From: Verrucomicrobiota bacterium
GTDB taxonomy: Bacteria > Verrucomicrobiota > Verrucomicrobiia > Opitutales > Opitutaceae
DNA length: 64,000 nt
NCBI GenBank assembly: GCA_023433275.1
Contig: JAEZDN010000130.1
Location: 1 to 64,000 of the forward strand
Reading direction: 5' to 3'
Translations under genes and position numbers: made by a program
Notes under the pieces: model-generated
The model's input: only the letters and a program-made list of their open reading frames with translations
Databases searched by the model: none
What the model was told of the DNA's origin: nothing
Shown here: positions 54,031 to 63,421 of the stretch, piece by piece
Layout of the letters: each line of letters opens with the position of its first letter
Position numbering within the stretch: the stretch's first letter is position 1

Positions 54031-54911
54031 GACAGGGGTGACACTCGCAGCCCCATCTCACTCAACTGGCGGCGAATCGCAATGTCGAAGCTGCGTGGCG
54101 AGTATGCGAGATCCCGACCGGCTTGCGCCCATGAAAAAGCCTTGTCCTCGTTCAATCGCAACACCTGTTCCGCCTTGAGCGGCAGGCGGCACTTTCGGCG
54201 CTCGAGGAATTCAAGGATGCGAACCACGGGACGGAATGGAAGATGCAGCAGTTTGACCCGCCGGCCCATCGCCCGGGCCGTCCGATGGACGATTTCATTG
54301 TAGGGCAATGCATCGCGGCCTGATACATTATATTCTCGACGCCCTGCACTGGGGGTGATCAAGGCTGCAACCAACGCATCGGCAAGATCCTCGACATATA
54401 CCGGCTGCATCAGGCAAAGGCCTGGACCGAAGACCGGCAGTACAGGACTTCGACGCAGGAAACGAACCAGCCGGCACATGTTGCGATCACGGCTCGACCC
54501 GAAAATCATCGTGGGCCGCACAATGACCCAATCCAGCCGGCTGCCACGCACGGCCTGTTCGGCCGCCACGCGGACGATTTTGCTCCCGGCATTCAACTGG
54601 GTGAAAATCGCCGTGGTGCTGACAAACACGGCGCGACCTAACCCGCTCGCCTCGGCGGCAGCGATGATCCCAGGCGCATGGCCAAATCCCAGCGAAGCGA
54701 TATTGAGCAGGGCATCGCAGCCCGTCATGGCCCGCGCCAAGGCAGCCTGGTCGGCGAGGTCGCCCGCCACCCATTCCACCTTCAGGCCTCCCAACGCGCC
54801 CACCCGCGCCGGATCGCGGAGCAACGCACGCACTTGCAAACCCGCCGCAACCAGGCGCGGCACCACGTGGGATCCGGTGAAGCCCGTTGCGCCAGTAACC
54901 AGCACTCTCAT
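54027..54911 (-). CDS. NAD-dependent epimerase/dehydratase-like SDR protein
   Basis: A 294-aa extended SDR with the nucleotide-binding motif VTGATGFTGSHV at the N-terminus, GDLADQAALARAM and VRPTMIFGSSRD. The expected YxxxK is not present: the lysine of LNAGSK is there, but the tyrosine position is Asn. It sits directly before the phosphoglycosyl transferase, where WbpV-like enzymes that reduce UDP-4-keto-6-deoxy-GlcNAc are found. That role is possible but weakened by the missing tyrosine. Confidence 0.8.
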   Translation of the reverse strand: MRVLVTGATGFTGSHVVPRLVAAGLQVRALLRDPARVGALGGLKVEWVAGDLADQAALARAMTGCDALLNIASLGFGHAPGIIAAAEASGLGRAVFVSTTAIFTQLNAGSKIVRVAAEQAVRGSRLDWVIVRPTMIFGSSRDRNMCRLVRFLRRSPVLPVFGPGLCLMQPVYVEDLADALVAALITPSAGRREYNVSGRDALPYNEIVHRTARAMGRRVKLLHLPFRPVVRILEFLERRKCRLPLKAEQVLRLNEDKAFSWAQAGRDLAYSPRSFDIAIRRQLSEMGLRVSPLS

Positions 54912-56164
54912 GCCTCCCCTCCCTTCACCCGCTCCTGCTGCACCTCGGCCAGCACTTCAGCGTAACGCTTGGCCAGCGTCTGCCGGGAATAGTGCTGCGA
55001 CACAAAGCGACGCCCCTGCGCACCCATGGCCGCTCGCTGCATCGGACTCATCCGGTGCATCTGACGCACCCCGTCCGCCAGGGCCGCCGGCTGCTCCGGC
55101 GGCACCACCAGGGCTCCGCCCGACCGCGTCAGGATCGCCGCGGCCTCGCCCCGTACACAGCCCAGCACCGGCCGCTCGGCCGCCAGCATTTCGAACATTT
55201 TCGAGGGGATGAAGGCGTCAAACAGCGGGATGTCCCGCAATGGCACCAGGCACACATCAGCCGCCGCATACAACGCCCGCACATCCTCGCGCCCCACCGC
55301 ATCCAGAAATTTGATGTTCGGCGCTTGAATGCGCTCCGCCTCCGCCACCAGCTTCGGTTTATCCGCGCCTTCACCAACGAATAGGAAAACGCATTCCGGC
55401 AGTTCCGTCGCGACCTGTCCCGCCGCCTGCACCACCGACTTCAGGCCTTGGGAAATACCATGGGCGCCGATGTAGAGCACCACGAACTTTCCCGCCAGTC
55501 CCAAGCGCTCGCGCCAGCGGCGCGCGCCGTCAGGATCCACGCGCCAGTAATCCACATCCGCCCCATTGGGAATGTTGACAATCTTGCGTTCGGGTATGCC
55601 CCGCGCCCGCAGGTTGGCCCGAAATGCTTCCGTCACCGTGATGATGCGGTCGGCCGAATGGTAGAGGCTCATTTCCCAACGTTCGAGCAGGCCGATGATG
55701 AACCGGTTTCGAATCACCCCCAAGTCGACGAAGACTGCCGGCCAAAGATCGCGCACCTCCATAATGAATGGACAGCCATGGGCGCGCGCAGCCGACCGCG
55801 CGGCCATCGCGGCAAAAAAAGTGGGGGAACTGCCGATCGCGCAATCTAGGCGGGGTAATCGCGGCAGGACCGAGGCCCCGCAGGAAAACCAGAAGCTGAG
55901 ATGACCGAGCGTCTTCTTGATGAACCCGCGGTTCGGGGTTACGTAGGTCCAGCAGCGGTGGATCATCAGCCGCGCGGACTCCGCTTCGCGGAGATAGCGC
56001 GCGGATTGGTAGCCAGGATAAAGCACGCCTTGTGGGTGATTGGGGAAACAAGTGCAAACATGCACTTCATGCTCCTGCGACCATTCACCCGCGAAGTCAC
56101 CAAGCCTCGATGAAGGAGCCCCGATCTCCGGGCGATAGTAGTGCGAAAAGAGGCCGATTTTCAT
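54908..56164 (-). CDS. Glycosyltransferase family 4 (WbuB-like)
   Basis: A 418-aa GT-B enzyme. The N-terminal MKIGLFSHYYRPEIGAPSSR and VCTCFPNHPQGV match WbuB-type transferases of O-antigen clusters. The C-terminal half has the nucleotide-sugar site GEGADKPKLVAEAE and LVPLRDIPLFDAFIPSKMFEMLA with its acidic residue. It adds a sugar to the growing lipid-linked repeat at the cytoplasmic face. It overlaps both neighbours by four bases. Confidence 0.92.
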   Translation of the reverse strand: MKIGLFSHYYRPEIGAPSSRLGDFAGEWSQEHEVHVCTCFPNHPQGVLYPGYQSARYLREAESARLMIHRCWTYVTPNRGFIKKTLGHLSFWFSCGASVLPRLPRLDCAIGSSPTFFAAMAARSAARAHGCPFIMEVRDLWPAVFVDLGVIRNRFIIGLLERWEMSLYHSADRIITVTEAFRANLRARGIPERKIVNIPNGADVDYWRVDPDGARRWRERLGLAGKFVVLYIGAHGISQGLKSVVQAAGQVATELPECVFLFVGEGADKPKLVAEAERIQAPNIKFLDAVGREDVRALYAAADVCLVPLRDIPLFDAFIPSKMFEMLAAERPVLGCVRGEAAAILTRSGGALVVPPEQPAALADGVRQMHRMSPMQRAAMGAQGRRFVSQHYSRQTLAKRYAEVLAEVQQERVKGGEA

Positions 56165-58110
56165 GGCGCGTCAGGGCGAGGCAGACTGTAGGTGTCGCAC
56201 CTGCCAACGGACTCAAGCACGATGTTCCAGCCGCCAGCGACGGCATCGATCCGTGGCGCCAGCATCGGGTCACGGGCCAGCACATAGCCGGTGACCGACG
56301 GCAGAACCGCCTCGCGCCGCCACTGCAGCGTGGTGGCGGGTTCGCGTCGCCCAAATTCCGCCGAATACCACCCGCTGATCGCCGGCTCCAGCTGCCCACG
56401 GCTCAACTCCGGGCGCGTATCGCCCAGCGACAGCAAATGCCAGCCCGTTGGCCCGAGCACCGATCGCCAGCCATATTCAGTCCGCTCCGCCTCGTTCACG
56501 GCGATGTCAGGATGAAAATGCAAGTGGCTCGCCACCTCCGCCCGGCCCGGCCCGGTGACAAGGTCCACCACCGCGAGCCACTCCCCCTCTCTCCAAGCCA
56601 GCAGCCGGCGGTGCCGCCTGCCCCGAACCTGCCGTGCAAATCCATCATGCTCCGCCACCACGACGAGGAGACCAGGTCCACAGCGGTGTTCCAGCAGGCG
56701 CACATGCGCGCGCCGCCCCACGCGAAAGCTGCTCCAAACCTCGGATGAATCCAGCCCGTCGACCGCCACGGTGTTGTGTGCCCGGGTGGAGCGAAAATAA
56801 TCACGCCAAGGCCCCGCCACATATTCGTAAACACCGGGGTCGACCACCAGCGGACCGCCCGCCGCGAAAAACACAAAGCTCAGCGCATCCGCATGCGCGT
56901 GGGCCGGGAGATAACTTGGACAGGGCTGCCCGGCATCCATGACCACCATCTCGTCCGCTCCCCGCCCCAGGCAAAACCCCGAGGTTGCCCCCCGCGGTTC
57001 CGCGGCCAACCCGACGGGGGGACGCGTTCGGCCAAAATACAGAATGGTGCGCAGCGCTGTCGCCCGCTCCGTCCCTGCGGCTGCCCGATCCTCCCAGCAT
57101 GCAGCGCAATGGAGGACGTCAGCCGGCCTCACGGAAAGCTGATCATGCGCCGAGTCCTTGATTAGGGGGTAGGTCCCGTCGGGCAGCAAGATGCGCGCCC
57201 CAAAGCTGCGCAATCCGCGAACGGCATCAGCCAGCCAGGATGGCACGGGCCGACCGCGCAGTTCGTACAGGCAGCCCAGCTCCACCAGGCTGAGCAGCAC
57301 CGAAAAATGATAACCCGGACAACGCTCAAAGTGGCTGCCGTCCGTCAGCACCTGCTCCGGCACTTCGCGCTCAAGAATCCCCCGTCCCAACCGCTCCCAA
57401 TCGGCGGCATCGTCGCCCCGACTCATCAAGCCGAGCCAAAGCAGCGCCCGTCCATTTTCGAATAGGTGGTTCCCCCGCACATCGTGTTCGAGCTGCCGGA
57501 CGAGATGATCCGCCTGGTCGCGCAAGCTGCCGGTAAACTCATCTCGCCATTGGCCGGGCTCCGCCAGGCGTTCCGCCCAGAAACCCGCCGCCTTCAACCA
57601 CGCGACCAAGCGCAGCGAAAGCGTGTAGGGGTGCCAGCCATCGCCCTGTACCACGCGATTCGCTGTAATCCACGAGGTGACGAGGCGTCGGAACTGGGCC
57701 ACGCCATCGCCGCCGCCGTCGCTGTCCGCCAGCATCAGTTCCCGGCCATATCCGAAGTAATGCAGATGGTAGCGCCACAGCCGGCTGAGATCTGGCGCGT
57801 GCCACGCGATGTCCTCCCTAAAGCGCCGTTCCACCGCGAGAAACTTGAAGCTGTTGACCGCGATCGCTTCGAGCTGGCGCCGGGCCTGGACGTGCTCTGC
57901 CGCCAACGCCACCAGGTCGACAACAGAACCGGGTCCCTCCGCCAGATGACAGTGCCGCGATCCGTCCACTCGATGGCCGCTGACGCGCCACCACCGGCGC
58001 AGCAGCGTGACGCGTGCCCGGGTCGCCATCTGGCGCCAGCCCAGCGGCCGCACGGTGTGCCACAAGCGGACGAGCCGCCCGAGGGCGACGGGTTCAGGAG
58101 CACCACGCAC
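56161..58110 (-). CDS. Heparinase II/III family protein
   Basis: A 649-aa protein with an N-terminal alpha/alpha toroid (WRYHLHYFGYGRELM, HLFENGRALLWLGLM) and a C-terminal beta-sandwich heparinase II/III domain (HAHADALSFVFFAAG, VVDPGVYEY and RSTRAHNTVAVDG). Members lyse uronic-acid polysaccharides. No signal peptide is visible, so it may act in the cytoplasm, which is common for copies in glycan loci, where their exact role is unsettled. It overlaps wecC by 17 bases. Confidence 0.9.
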   Translation of the reverse strand: MRGAPEPVALGRLVRLWHTVRPLGWRQMATRARVTLLRRWWRVSGHRVDGSRHCHLAEGPGSVVDLVALAAEHVQARRQLEAIAVNSFKFLAVERRFREDIAWHAPDLSRLWRYHLHYFGYGRELMLADSDGGGDGVAQFRRLVTSWITANRVVQGDGWHPYTLSLRLVAWLKAAGFWAERLAEPGQWRDEFTGSLRDQADHLVRQLEHDVRGNHLFENGRALLWLGLMSRGDDAADWERLGRGILEREVPEQVLTDGSHFERCPGYHFSVLLSLVELGCLYELRGRPVPSWLADAVRGLRSFGARILLPDGTYPLIKDSAHDQLSVRPADVLHCAACWEDRAAAGTERATALRTILYFGRTRPPVGLAAEPRGATSGFCLGRGADEMVVMDAGQPCPSYLPAHAHADALSFVFFAAGGPLVVDPGVYEYVAGPWRDYFRSTRAHNTVAVDGLDSSEVWSSFRVGRRAHVRLLEHRCGPGLLVVVAEHDGFARQVRGRRHRRLLAWREGEWLAVVDLVTGPGRAEVASHLHFHPDIAVNEAERTEYGWRSVLGPTGWHLLSLGDTRPELSRGQLEPAISGWYSAEFGRREPATTLQWRREAVLPSVTGYVLARDPMLAPRIDAVAGGWNIVLESVGRCDTYSLPRPDAP

Positions 58111-59344
58111 CGCAACAATCGATCACCGTCTTCCCGGTCAGCCGGCCGCGATCGAATTCAAGAAACGCCCGGTGCGCCACCAGCAAGACCACCACGTCGC
58201 CCGCGGCCACCGCCTCCTCGAGGGTTTTGAGTTCCACTCCACTCCGCAATGCCGGAGGCAGCTCGGTCACGTGCGGCTCCACCGCCAGGACGCGCGCGTC
58301 GCCCTTTGCCGCCAAGTGCTGGGCGATTTCCACCGCAGGACTTTCCCGCAAATCGTCGATGTTGGCCTTGAACGCGAGCCCGAGGCACGCGATCACCGGG
58401 CGGACCCGGCCCCGGCAGGCCGCCTCGATCTGCCTGAGCACGAAATGGGGCTTGGAGTCGTTGACTTCACGGGCGGCGCGGATCAACCGGGCCTCCTGTG
58501 GCGCCGCGTCGACGACGAACCACGGGTCAACCGCAATGCAATGGCCGCCCACCCCCGGGCCGGGCTGGAGTATCTTCACCCGCGGGTGACGGTTCGCCAG
58601 CTTGATCAGCTGCCAGACGTCGACACCCAGCCGGTCGCAAATCAGGGAAAGCTCATTGGCGAAGGCAATACTCACATCGCGCGATGCGTTTTCCGTCAGT
58701 TTGCACAGCTCGGCGGTGCGCGCGTCGGTCAGGAAGATCTCCCCGGTGCAGAACGTGCGATATAAATCCCGCGCGGACTCGGAGGCGGCCGGGGTCAGCC
58801 CGCCCACGATGCGGTCGTTTGCAACGAGTTCCTTGAGCATCTGCCCGGGAAGGATGCGTTCCGGGCAATGGGCGAACAACATCGAGTCACGCAGAGCCGC
58901 GAGCCGCTCCGGCTGACTTCGGCCCACTTCATCGAACAGCCAATCGCGCACTCGCTCGGTCGTCCCCACCGGGCTGGTTGATTCCAGGATCACCAGCGCG
59001 CCCGGCTGCACCACCGGGGCGAGGGAGCGCGCCGCGGACTCCACATAGGCGAGATCCGGCGTGCGCGGATTTGCCGCCGTGGCCTTGAAGGGCGTCGGCA
59101 CTGCGATGATAAAGGTTCGTGCCGAGGCCGGCTGCGTGGCGGCCCGCAGGTTACGGCTTTGCACGGCTGCGCGAACCAGCACGTCGAGATCGGGCTCCTG
59201 GATGTGGATGTCGCCGCGATTGATCGTCTCGACCACGCGCGGAACCACGTCCACGCCGAGCACCAGCTTGCCCTTCGTGGCGAAAATTGAGGCCGTGGGC
59301 AGGCCGATGTAACCCAAACCGAGAACGCAAATGTCGTAATCCAT
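58094..59344 (-). CDS. wecC: UDP-N-acetyl-D-mannosamine dehydrogenase
   Basis: A 416-aa nucleotide-sugar dehydrogenase that oxidises UDP-ManNAc to UDP-ManNAcA in two NAD-dependent steps. It has the Rossmann start CVLGLGYIGLPTA, the ESTSPVGTTE segment, AELCKLTENASRDVSIAFANEL and the catalytic cysteine in GPGVGGHCIAVDPWF. The VGGHCIAVDPWF form and the neighbouring wecB favour WecC over UDP-glucose dehydrogenase. A close relative acting on a diacetamido sugar cannot be excluded. Confidence 0.9.
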   Translation of the reverse strand: MDYDICVLGLGYIGLPTASIFATKGKLVLGVDVVPRVVETINRGDIHIQEPDLDVLVRAAVQSRNLRAATQPASARTFIIAVPTPFKATAANPRTPDLAYVESAARSLAPVVQPGALVILESTSPVGTTERVRDWLFDEVGRSQPERLAALRDSMLFAHCPERILPGQMLKELVANDRIVGGLTPAASESARDLYRTFCTGEIFLTDARTAELCKLTENASRDVSIAFANELSLICDRLGVDVWQLIKLANRHPRVKILQPGPGVGGHCIAVDPWFVVDAAPQEARLIRAAREVNDSKPHFVLRQIEAACRGRVRPVIACLGLAFKANIDDLRESPAVEIAQHLAAKGDARVLAVEPHVTELPPALRSGVELKTLEEAVAAGDVVVLLVAHRAFLEFDRGRLTGKTVIDCCGAWCS

Positions 59345-59350
59345 GGTATG

Positions 59351-61447
59351 CTAGGCGGGTTGGTTTTCCTTCGTTGCGCGCTGGCCGTCAATCATTGCCT
59401 GCAAACGCACCGCCCACCATGACACCTCACGAATCTCCGCGAGCGGGATCGGGGCGGCGCTGCAGTGCCGCACAGCTTCAAGAAACACTCCCACTGCTTC
59501 ATAATGCCCTTTTCGCGGGACGCTCAGCCAGCTCCCCCCCTGCCCTACACCGCGGAGTCCCGTCGACGTTAGTTTGGTCCAGTTGTGAATACAGAGGCTG
59601 AATTCAGCCCCGGACACGGTGATGCGCTCCTTCGGAATGTGAGAGGGCAAATCGGTGCGGTAGTCGATCCACGCCGAAGAACCGTCGCCCAACGCCAGTT
59701 CAAAGCTTCCGCCATCCTGGCCGTCCGTGTCCCGGCGCAGGCATTGCGCCGCGATAATTGACGCCCCCCCTAGGTAGCGAACCAAATCGATGAAATGGCA
59801 CGCTTCGCCCACTATCCGGCCACCCCCGATCTGCGGATCAAGCGTCCAGTGATCAGGGTCGATCCGGCCCGCATTGACCACCACCTCGATCCGAAACGCC
59901 CCGGGGCGCGCCGCGAGGACCGACCGCACCCGCCTCGCCAGTGGCGAAAAACGGCGGTTGAAACCCACCACCAAAATCCGGCCCGCCGCCAGCGCCGCGG
60001 CAGTCACGGTTTCCACATCGACCGCCGTGAGCGCCAAAGGCTTCTCGACCCAGACGTGCTTCCCCGCTCTCAGCGCCGCCAAGGCTTGCCCCGCATGGAG
60101 ATCGTGGCGGGTGGTGATGAATACCGCTTCGACGCCGGGATCAGCCAGAACTGATTGCTCGTCCGTGGTCGCCTGCCCCGCCCCGAATGCTTTGGCAGCC
60201 TGGAACGCCGAAATGCCCCTCGCCGACACGACGGTCGCCAGCTCCACGGGGTCCTCCTGGCCGGCGAGCGCTGGCAGGAGCGTGCGCGTGGCAAAATTGC
60301 CCGCGCCAATCATGGCGATCCTCACTCCCTGCGCGGGAGAAGACGGGCGAACCAACTCGATCGTGCGGCGGAGAGCTTCCTGAACCGGGCGGTGGTCGCC
60401 ATAATCGAGCACGATACCCAGCGCGTGAGGGTCGTCTAGGGCCGCGTAGGTCGCGGGCGCGCTGGCAAAGACCCCGCGATGTGTAATCAGATCGGCAACC
60501 GGCAACCGGTCGGCGGCCATCCACGCCAAAACCTGCCGGAAATTGGCTTGTGCGGAGTGAGGCGAACGCGGATCGCGCGCCCCATAGGAGCACGACACCT
60601 GGAACATCACCTCGCGCCGGTAAAAGTCGGCGCGATTGAGAAGCAACCCCACTACACCCACCAGCACCACCTTGCCCCGGTGCGAACAACTACGCGCGGC
60701 TTGACTGACAATCTCATTGCTCGAGGAACTCGCCGTGATGAGCACCCCGCTCGCCCCACGGCCGGAAGTCCACGCCAGAACCGCAGCAACCGGGTCGGTT
60801 CCAGAAGGCTCGGTGCGCGCCCCAAACTTCTGCGCCAGATCGCGCCGCTCCGCCGAGGGATCGAAGCCCAGCACTTCGCAGCCCAAGCCGGTGAGGATGC
60901 GCACCGCCAACTGCCCGATCAGCCCCAATCCCACGACCACGACCCGGTCGCCCGGCTGGACGGCCAGCAAATTAATGCCTTCGAGCGCGATGGAGGCGAG
61001 CGGGGTAAAAGCTGCCGCATCGTCGCTGACCGCATCAGGAACACCCGCACACAGACCATGGGTCACACTCACCACTTCCGCATGTGCGCCATTCGAAACC
61101 GCCCGCTGGCCGGGTTTGATCCACTCCGCGCCGCCCGCGTCCACCACCCGTCCCACTTGGCAATAACCCAGCGGGATCGGCTGGTTTAGTTTTGCGCGCA
61201 CGGCTCCCCACGTCGCGATGAGGCCCTCGGCCCGCACCTTTTGCACGACGGCCCGCACTTTCTCCGGCTGCTGGCGCATCTTGCCCAGCCAACCCGCCTT
61301 CCCGAAATTCACCAGCATGCGCTCGGTGCCAGCGGAAACCAGCGACCGCGACGTGCGGATTAGCAACGCACCCGCCTCGGGGCCCGGCGCCGGTGCGTCA
61401 ACGAGAAAGGTCCGGCCGTCACCCAGGTGTTGGAGCAACTGTAGCAT
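59351..61447 (-). CDS. Bi-domain oxidoreductase: zinc-type alcohol dehydrogenase fused to Gfo/Idh/MocA dehydrogenase
   Basis: A 698-aa fusion. Residues about 1-350 are MDR/zinc-type dehydrogenase-like (SLVSAGTERMLVNFG, PLGYCQVGRVVDAG, VVVVGLGLIGQLAVRIL). Residues about 370-690 are a Gfo/Idh/MocA oxidoreductase (IAMIGAGNFATRTLLPAL, HVWVEKPLALT and EACHFIDLVRYLG). This architecture recurs in glycan clusters together with heparinase II/III genes; the exact reaction is not established. ATG at 61447 is used; an upstream in-frame start at 61522 would overlap wecB. Confidence 0.9.
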   Translation of the reverse strand: MLQLLQHLGDGRTFLVDAPAPGPEAGALLIRTSRSLVSAGTERMLVNFGKAGWLGKMRQQPEKVRAVVQKVRAEGLIATWGAVRAKLNQPIPLGYCQVGRVVDAGGAEWIKPGQRAVSNGAHAEVVSVTHGLCAGVPDAVSDDAAAFTPLASIALEGINLLAVQPGDRVVVVGLGLIGQLAVRILTGLGCEVLGFDPSAERRDLAQKFGARTEPSGTDPVAAVLAWTSGRGASGVLITASSSSNEIVSQAARSCSHRGKVVLVGVVGLLLNRADFYRREVMFQVSCSYGARDPRSPHSAQANFRQVLAWMAADRLPVADLITHRGVFASAPATYAALDDPHALGIVLDYGDHRPVQEALRRTIELVRPSSPAQGVRIAMIGAGNFATRTLLPALAGQEDPVELATVVSARGISAFQAAKAFGAGQATTDEQSVLADPGVEAVFITTRHDLHAGQALAALRAGKHVWVEKPLALTAVDVETVTAAALAAGRILVVGFNRRFSPLARRVRSVLAARPGAFRIEVVVNAGRIDPDHWTLDPQIGGGRIVGEACHFIDLVRYLGGASIIAAQCLRRDTDGQDGGSFELALGDGSSAWIDYRTDLPSHIPKERITVSGAEFSLCIHNWTKLTSTGLRGVGQGGSWLSVPRKGHYEAVGVFLEAVRHCSAAPIPLAEIREVSWWAVRLQAMIDGQRATKENQPA

Positions 61448-61451
61448 GGGC

Positions 61452-62624
61452 TCAAACCGCCTTCCCGCCCAGCGAGCGTTCCAATATTTCCCGGATGCGA
61501 GCCGAGGCCTGCCCGTCTCCATAGGGATTCCTCAGGCTCGCACGGCGTAAGTACTCCTGCGAATCGGATAACAGGGCAACGGCTTCGCGCAGGATGCGAT
61601 CCGGATCCGTGCCAACCAGGGTGCAGGTGCCGGCGGTGACGCCCTCGGGGCGCTCGGTTGTTTCCCGCATCACGAGCACCGGCTTGCCGAGGCTGGGGGC
61701 CTCCTCCTGCACGCCGCCCGAATCACTCAAAGCAAAGGTGCAACGGTCCAGCAGCCAGATGAAATCTTCATACGCCGCAGGTTCAGTCAGCGCCACGCGC
61801 GGATTCTTGCCAAGCAACCGCTTCACAGGCTCCTGAACCTGGGGGTTCAGATGCACCGGGTAGAGCACGCCCAAGTCATCATAAGTTTCGGTGAGACGGT
61901 TGATCGCCGCGCAGATACGTTCGAACCCATCGCCGAAGGACTCGCGCCGGTGCCCCGTGACGAGCACCCATCGTCCCGGGGACTCGCCCAGGAAACGGCG
62001 GACAAACGCGGGCGGAATCCCCATGCGGCCCGCGATATCCTCGGGCACCACGCCCCGCGCCCGGATGCGTTCGCGCACCCAGAGCAAGGCATCAATAACC
62101 GGATTGCCGGTCACATGGCATTGGTCCGCCGCGATGCCCTCCCGCAACAGATTCTCGCGCGAAAGCACGGTGGGGCAGAAATTCCACCGCGACAGCGGCG
62201 AGGTCAGCCGCCGATTCATCTCCTCCGGGAACGGTGAGTCCATATTGCCCGTGCGCAACCCGGCCTCGACATGCCCGATCGGCACCCGTTCGTAGAAGGA
62301 CGCAAGGGCTGAACCGAGGACCGTGGTCGTGTCGCCTTGGAGCAAAATGGCGGCGGGGCGCAACTCGCGCAAAGCGCCCGTCATGCCGGTGACAATCCGC
62401 GCGGTGAGGTCGGAAAGCCCCTGCCCGGGCTGCATGAGGCTGAGCTCGACATCCGGCGTGAGTCCGAAGACGCCAAAAGCCTGGTCGAGCATGTGACGGT
62501 GCTGGCCGGTCGAAATCAGGCGTGGCTCCAGCAAGGCGCTCTGTTTCAGCGCCGCGTAGACGGGAGCCATCTTGATGACTTCAGGCCGCGTGCCGGCGAC
62601 GATGGCGATGATCTTGGTCGACAT
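61452..62624 (-). CDS. wecB: UDP-N-acetylglucosamine 2-epimerase (non-hydrolysing)
   Basis: A 390-aa GT-B-fold enzyme interconverting UDP-GlcNAc and UDP-ManNAc. It shows IVAGTRPEVIKMAPV at the N-terminus, LLQGDTTTVLGSALA, GHVEAGLRTGN, TGHRRESFGDGF and the C-terminal SDSGGVQEEAPSLGKPVLVMRETTERPE, all diagnostic. It supplies WecC with UDP-ManNAc. It is followed by the bi-domain gene after 4 bases. Confidence 0.95.
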   Translation of the reverse strand: MSTKIIAIVAGTRPEVIKMAPVYAALKQSALLEPRLISTGQHRHMLDQAFGVFGLTPDVELSLMQPGQGLSDLTARIVTGMTGALRELRPAAILLQGDTTTVLGSALASFYERVPIGHVEAGLRTGNMDSPFPEEMNRRLTSPLSRWNFCPTVLSRENLLREGIAADQCHVTGNPVIDALLWVRERIRARGVVPEDIAGRMGIPPAFVRRFLGESPGRWVLVTGHRRESFGDGFERICAAINRLTETYDDLGVLYPVHLNPQVQEPVKRLLGKNPRVALTEPAAYEDFIWLLDRCTFALSDSGGVQEEAPSLGKPVLVMRETTERPEGVTAGTCTLVGTDPDRILREAVALLSDSQEYLRRASLRNPYGDGQASARIREILERSLGGKAV

Positions 62625-62645
62625 AGACGAAACGCCCGCGCGCGC

Positions 62646-63419
62646 TCAGCGCGGCAGGCCCTCCCACAAGGCGGCTTTCTGGCCGCGATCAGGATAATTG
62701 ATCAGCACCGCCCGGTAAATGCCCTTGAACACGAACAGGCTGCCCGCCGCTGCCCCGACGAGGCCAAACTCTCGCACCAGCGCACCAATGTCCGAGAGCG
62801 AACCCGCACCTCCCAGCACGGTCATGGGGATTGTGATCTCCGCCCGCACGTCGCGCGCGAGTTCCAGGTCATAGCCCTTCATCGCCCCATCGCGATCGAT
62901 CGAATTGAGGACCACCTCACCGGCCCCCAGTTTTTCGGCGGCGCGGGCCAGTTCCTGCGGCGGGCGCCCGGTCGCCCGGGTGCCGTTGTGCGTCCACACT
63001 TCATACCCGCCGGCACTCGTTTTGCGTACGTCGAGCACCACGACGACGCTCTGGCTGCCGATGGTCGCGGCCATGCGGGCGATGAGATCCGGATCGGCCA
63101 CGGCGGCCGCACTGATGGCCACCTTCTCGACACCCATGCCAATGATTCGCTCGGCCTGCGCCACGCTGGTCACGCCGCCTCCATAGCAGAGCGGCATGCG
63201 GCATTCGGCCGCGAGGCTCTTGATCAGTTCGTAGCGCGGTTCGCTCCCTAGGGCGGTGGCGTCCACATCCAGCACAATCAGCTCGTCCACTTCTTTCTCA
63301 TTGAAAATGCGGACCGCATTGATCGGGTCGCCCACGTATTTCGGGGCCCCAAATCGGACCGTTTTCACGAGGCCTCCGTCCTTGATAAGGAGGCAGGGAA
63401 TGATGCGCGGCGTGAGCAC
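62646..63419 (-). CDS. wbuZ: HisF2/WbuZ-type cyclase for acetamidino sugar modification
   Basis: A 257-aa HisF-like TIM barrel. The start is taken as GTG 63419 (VLTPRIIPCLLIKDGGLVKT), two bases after the hisH-like stop; a longer open frame overlaps hisH and lacks homology. KTVRFGAPKYVGDPINAVRIFN distinguishes the glycan-cluster HisF2/AglZ branch from histidine-biosynthetic HisF. FNEKEVDELIVLDVDA, YGGGV and VVLDV carry barrel and phosphate-binding residues. With HisH2 and a WbpG/PseA amidotransferase these proteins turn an acetamido group into an acetamidino group; the WbpG partner is not in the window. Confidence 0.88.
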   Translation of the reverse strand: MLTPRIIPCLLIKDGGLVKTVRFGAPKYVGDPINAVRIFNEKEVDELIVLDVDATALGSEPRYELIKSLAAECRMPLCYGGGVTSVAQAERIIGMGVEKVAISAAAVADPDLIARMAATIGSQSVVVVLDVRKTSAGGYEVWTHNGTRATGRPPQELARAAEKLGAGEVVLNSIDRDGAMKGYDLELARDVRAEITIPMTVLGGAGSLSDIGALVREFGLVGAAAGSLFVFKGIYRAVLINYPDRGQKAALWEGLPR

Positions 63420-63421
63420 GA

